DNA of 64,000 nucleotides, taken from contig NZ_CP085193.1 of the NCBI RefSeq assembly GCF_024298965.1, positions 7,564,001 through 7,628,000 of the forward strand, in the 5' to 3' direction. The notes under the pieces are model-generated. The model was not told the origin of the DNA, ran no database searches, and was given only the letters and a program-made list of their open reading frames with translations. Positions 61,201 through 64,000 of this stretch are shown piece after piece. A program made the translations under genes and the position numbers. The first letter of the stretch is position 1; the number at the start of each line of letters is the position of its first letter. Source of the stretch: Streptomyces rapamycinicus NRRL 5491. GTDB taxonomy: Bacteria; Actinomycetota; Actinomycetes; Streptomycetales; Streptomycetaceae.

Positions 61201-64000
61201 GGCGCTACCGCGTCACCTGGACACCGCTGCCGCAGACCCCGGACAAGCCGCTCACCGGCACCTGGCTCGTGGTCACCCCCGAGGGACACGCCGACGACCC
61301 CTGGGTGGCGGAGCCGCTGCGGCTGCTGGCCGAACGCGGCGTCACCGTCCACCGGATCGACGTCGACGGCGCCACCGCCGACCGCACCGCCCTCGCCGAG
61401 CGGATCCGCACCGCCCTCAGCCCGGACCCGGCACTCCAGGCCCCGTCCTTCGACGGGGTGCTCTCCCTGCTCGGCCTCGACGAGCGCCCGCACGACCGGC
61501 ACCCCTCGCTCACCGCCGGACTCGCGGGCACCCTCACCCTCGTCCAGGCCCTCGGCGACGCCGACCTCGACGCCCCGCTGTGGGCCGCCACCCGCGGCGC
61601 GGTCTCCGTCGGCCGCTCCGACCGGCTCACCAGCCCCGAACAGGCCCAGATCTGGGGCCTGGGCCGCACCGCCGCCCTCGAACACCCCGAGCGCTGGGGC
61701 GGTCTGATCGACCTGCCCGAGACCGCCGACGACCGCGCCCTCGGACGGCTCGCCGACATCCTCGCCGGGCCCGACGGCATCAGCGGCGAGGACCACCTCG
61801 CCATCCGCCCGCAGGGCATCCACGCCCGCCGCCTGGCCCGCGCACCGCACCACGAGACCACCGACGACGGCTGGACCACCCACGGCACCGCGCTGATCAC
61901 CGGCGGCACCGGCGCCCTCGGCGGCCATGTCGCCCGCTGGCTCGTGGCCCACGGCGCCCAGCACATCCTGCTCACCGGCCGTCGCGGCCCCGACGCGCCC
62001 GGTGCCGCCGAACTGCGCGACGAACTCACCGCCCTCGGCGCCCAGGTGACCGTCGCCGCCTGCGACGTGGCCGACCGCGGCGCCCTCGCCGGGCTGCTGG
62101 CGACCGTCCCCGCTGACCTCCCGCTGACCACGGTCGTGCACGCCGCCGGAGTGCTGGACGACGGGGTGCTCGACGCCCAGACCCCGCGTCGCATGGCCGA
62201 CGTGCTGCGGGCCAAGGCCGACTCCGCCCGCCATCTGCACGAGCTCACCCGCGGCCTCGACCTGTCCGCCTTCGTGCTCTTCTCCTCCATGGCCGCCACC
62301 TTCGGCGCCGCCGGACAGGCCAACTACGTGGCCGCCAACGCCTACCTCGACGCGCTCGCCGAACAGCGCCGCGCCGAGGGCCTGCCCGCCACCTCGATGG
62401 CCTGGGGCGCCTGGGCCGACGGCGGCATGGCCACCGACGAGCTGGTGGCCGAGCGGCTCCGGCAGTCCGGGCTGCCCGCCCTCGCCACCGGACCGGCCAC
62501 CGCCGCGCTGGGCGCCGCGCTCGACCTCGACGAGACCTTCTCCCTCGTCGTGGACATCGAATGGAACCGCTTCGCGCCCGGCCTCGCCGGCCACCGCCCG
62601 AACCCGCTGCTCGCCGACCTCTCAGAGGCGAAGCGCGCGATCGAGGTGGCACGCACCGCCACCGGCGGCCCCGCCATCCCCGGCCGGCCCACATCGCCGG
62701 CCCAGCGGCTGACCGACGCCGGAACCGACGAGGAACGCGACCAGATCGCCCTGGACTTCGTCCGCACCCAGGTGGCCGTCGTCCTCGGCCACCCCGGGCC
62801 GGACTCGGTGGAGCCCAGCCGCGCCTTCCGCGACCTCGGCTTCGACTCGCTGACCGCGGTCGAGATCCGCAACCTGCTGGCCACGCTCACCGGGCTCAAG
62901 CTGCCCGCCACCATCATCTTCGACTACCCCACCCCGATCGCCCTCGCCGACCACCTCAAGGCCGAACTCATCGGCTCGCGCCCGGCCGTGCCCGGAGCGT
63001 CGTCGGTGGGCGTGGCCCTGGACGACGACCCCATCGCGATCGTCGGCATGAGCTGCCGCTTCCCCGGCGGTGTGCGGTCGCCGGAGGAACTGTGGCGGCT
63101 CCTGGCGTCCGGCCAGGACGCGGTGGTCGACTTCCCCGCCGACCGCGGCTGGGACCTGGAGACGCTGTACGACCCGGAGGGCACGGGCGAGCACACCAGC
63201 TACGTCCGCGAGGGCGGATTCCTCGCCGACGCAGCCGAGTTCGACCCCGTCTTCTTCGGCATCTCGCCGCGTGAGGCCCTGGCCATGGATCCGCAGCAGC
63301 GGATGCTGCTGGAGACGTCGTGGGAGGCGTTCGAGCGGGCCGGGATCGATCCGACCACGCTGCGCGGCCAGCAGGTCGGCGTGTTCGCCGGTACCAACGG
63401 CCAGGACTATCTGCCCGTGATCCTCTCCGCCCCCGATGGCTCGGAAGGCTTCATGGGGACGGGTAACGCGGCCAGTGTGATGTCGGGTCGGGTGTCGTAC
63501 GCGTTGGGGTTGGAGGGTCCGGCGGTGACGGTGGACACGGCGTGTTCGTCGTCGTTGGTGGCGTTGCACTGGGCGATTCAGGCGTTGCGGGCGGGTGAGT
63601 GCTCGTTGGCGTTGGCCGGTGGTGTGACGGTGATGTCGACGCCGGGTTCGTTTGTGGACTTCAGTCGTCAGCGTGGGCTTGCGGCGGATGGCCGTATCAA
63701 GGCGTTCGCGGCGGGTGCGGATGGCACGGGCTGGGGTGAGGGTGTGGGCATGCTGCTCGTGGAGCGGCTGTCGGACGCCCGGCGCAACGGCCATGAGGTG
63801 CTGGCGGTCGTACGCGGCTCGGCGATCAATCAGGACGGCGCGTCGAATGGTCTGACGGCGCCGAATGGTCCGTCGCAGCAGCGGGTGATCCGGCAGGCGC
63901 TGGCCGGTGCGGGGTTGTCGGCGTCCGAGGTGGACGCGGTCGAGGCCCATGGCACGGGCACCAAACTGGGCGACCCGATCGAGGCGCAGGCGCTGCTGGC
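58236..64000 (+). CDS. Modular type I polyketide synthase, gene 5 (3' partial): KS-AT-KR-ACP / KS...
   Basis: No stop codon is reached before the window edge. The ATG at 58236 is directly preceded by an in-frame TAA, so it is the first possible start, and it opens the expected docking helix ([18 protein letters not shown]) before the KS. Module m: KS Cys206, AT Ser662 with HAFH at 759 (malonyl), KR with nucleotide motif near 1220 and LDD (B-type, Ser and Tyr intact), ACP Ser1538. Module n: KS from about residue 1596 with Cys1770 and the EAHGTGT histidine region present; the rest lies beyond 64000. The SD site is poor (GGA 8 nt before the ATG), while a better SD serves an overlapping out-of-frame ATG at 58207. 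It probably continues the assembly line after gene 4. Confidence 0.96.
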   Translation, partial: MANEETLRDYLKLVTADLHQTRLRLQEAEAKNHDPIAIVGIGCRYPGGVSSPEDLWRIVSEGVDAVSEFPLDRGWNVDTMYHPDPDHPGTSYVHEGGFVDGIADFDPSLFGISPREALGMDPQQRMLLETSWEAFERAGIDPVAVRGRQIGVFVGTSNHDYLGAILSSNENFEGYFGTGNAASVASGRLSYTFGFEGPAVTVDTACSSSLVALHLAVQALRNGECSLALAGGATLMCAPGVFVDYSKMRGLALDGRSKPFAPEADGFCLGEGVGMLLVERLSDAQRKGHPVLAVVRGSAVNQDGASNGLTSPNGPSQQRVILQALANARLTPDQVDAVEAHGTGTALGDPIEAQALLATYGQDRPEGKPLLIGSIKSNIGHAQAGAGVGGIIKMVMAMRHGVLPQTLHLTEPTPHVDWTAGDVELLTAPREWGKDPEGATPRRAGVSSFGMSGTNVHTILEEAPALAAPAESGEDGKPERAEMPLVPVVLSGKNEQALRAQALRLRTHLATHPGHRLADIGYSQAATRAALDRRAAVVAAGHDELLAGLDALAEGRHHPEVAEGLAAEGKVAFLFTGQGSQRLGMGRELYATYPVFAEALDAVCAQLDRFLDRPLKDVLFGDDAATLDRTGYTQPALFAVEVALFRLVESWGLRPDFLSGHSIGELTAAHVAGVLSLTHASALVAARSQLMQQLPTGGAMIAVQAAEDEVTPLLTERVSIAAINGPTSVVIAGDEGAALEIAAGFEAQGRKTKRLTVSHAFHSPHMDGMLANFRQVAERLTYEAPKIPIVSNLTGTLVSADEITTPEFWVRHVREAVRFLDGVRRLEDHGVTTYLELGPDGVLSAMAQECVSGDRNRTFAFLPALRPGRPEPRTLSNALAQAHVRGLPVDWATYYAGTGARRVELPTYAFQRQRYWPANPFSYGVDSAAAEAAAPAVADARFWEVVHSEDLPALVETLGLDGDQPLSEVLPVLSAWRRQSHVDTTVDRWRYRVTWTPLPQTPDKPLTGTWLVVTPEGHADDPWVAEPLRLLAERGVTVHRIDVDGATADRTALAERIRTALSPDPALQAPSFDGVLSLLGLDERPHDRHPSLTAGLAGTLTLVQALGDADLDAPLWAATRGAVSVGRSDRLTSPEQAQIWGLGRTAALEHPERWGGLIDLPETADDRALGRLADILAGPDGISGEDHLAIRPQGIHARRLARAPHHETTDDGWTTHGTALITGGTGALGGHVARWLVAHGAQHILLTGRRGPDAPGAAELRDELTALGAQVTVAACDVADRGALAGLLATVPADLPLTTVVHAAGVLDDGVLDAQTPRRMADVLRAKADSARHLHELTRGLDLSAFVLFSSMAATFGAAGQANYVAANAYLDALAEQRRAEGLPATSMAWGAWADGGMATDELVAERLRQSGLPALATGPATAALGAALDLDETFSLVVDIEWNRFAPGLAGHRPNPLLADLSEAKRAIEVARTATGGPAIPGRPTSPAQRLTDAGTDEERDQIALDFVRTQVAVVLGHPGPDSVEPSRAFRDLGFDSLTAVEIRNLLATLTGLKLPATIIFDYPTPIALADHLKAELIGSRPAVPGASSVGVALDDDPIAIVGMSCRFPGGVRSPEELWRLLASGQDAVVDFPADRGWDLETLYDPEGTGEHTSYVREGGFLADAAEFDPVFFGISPREALAMDPQQRMLLETSWEAFERAGIDPTTLRGQQVGVFAGTNGQDYLPVILSAPDGSEGFMGTGNAASVMSGRVSYALGLEGPAVTVDTACSSSLVALHWAIQALRAGECSLALAGGVTVMSTPGSFVDFSRQRGLAADGRIKAFAAGADGTGWGEGVGMLLVERLSDARRNGHEVLAVVRGSAINQDGASNGLTAPNGPSQQRVIRQALAGAGLSASEVDAVEAHGTGTKLGDPIEAQALL
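58335..62970 (+). other. Module m: KS-AT(malonyl)-KR(B)-ACP
   Basis: KS Cys codon 58851; AT Ser codon 60219, HAFH at 60510-60521; dimerization element about 61050-61172; KR motif near 61893 with LDD and intact [19 protein letters not shown] Ser codon 62847. Predicted hydroxyl. The KS has some unusual positions ([19 protein letters not shown]) against [12 protein letters not shown] in sisters. Confidence 0.92.
63021..64000 (+). other. Module n: KS (partial at window edge)
   Basis: KS with Cys codon 63543 and the first catalytic His region ([11 protein letters not shown]); the second His region is beyond the window. The nucleotide sequence is nearly the same as the module k KS. Confidence 0.9.

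Overview
The window is an uninterrupted piece of a giant modular type I polyketide synthase (PKS) cluster. Very high GC, a GTG start, strong Shine-Dalgarno (SD) sites and megasynthase codon usage point to Streptomyces or a close relative. Five genes lie on the + strand: gene 1 (1-16898, 5' end outside the window), gene 2 (16946-27331), gene 3 (27357-52913, 8518 residues), gene 4 (52978-57975) and gene 5 (from 58236, running off the right edge). The minus strand holds no believable gene, and I see no RNA gene, insertion sequence or CRISPR array.

I read 14 modules, labelled a to n. Gene 1: a (partial: KR-ACP), b (KS-AT-DH-KR-ACP), c (KS-AT-KR-ACP), d (KS-AT-KR-ACP). Gene 2: e (with DH-KR), f (with KR). 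Gene 3: g (DH-KR), h (KR), i (DH-KR), j (KR), k (DH-KR). Gene 4: l (KR that has lost its catalytic residues). Gene 5: m (KR), n (KS only, cut by the window). No ER or thioesterase domain is present. All visible ATs carry the malonyl-type GHSIGE/HAFH pair except module l, which has the methylmalonyl-type GHSQGE/YASH pair. The KRs of d and f are A-type (Trp, no LDD); the other competent KRs are B-type (LDD).

C- and N-terminal docking segments fall into two classes that match across each junction, supporting the chain order gene 1 > 2 > 3 > 4 > 5. If every DH and KR with intact motifs works, modules f to k build a repeating four-carbon CH(OH)-CH2-CH=CH unit, and module l then adds the only methyl branch next to an unreduced ketone. 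The product would be a long, sparsely methylated polyol with isolated alkenes. The closest pattern I can recall is the tetrafibricin type of linear amino-polyol, but loading and release modules lie outside the window and this is inference.

Genes 1 to 4 are 25-64 bp apart and probably form one transcription unit. A 260-bp gap before gene 5 has promoter-like hexamers, a 10-bp inverted repeat and phased AGGGG repeats, so gene 5 may have its own regulated promoter. The most unusual observation is that a sequence resembling a dispersed Streptomyces intergenic repeat is read in frame inside the DH-KR linkers of modules e and i. Other oddities are KRs with substituted catalytic Ser, a KR-only module lacking the usual dimerization element, and long near-identical tracts suggesting gene conversion among modules.
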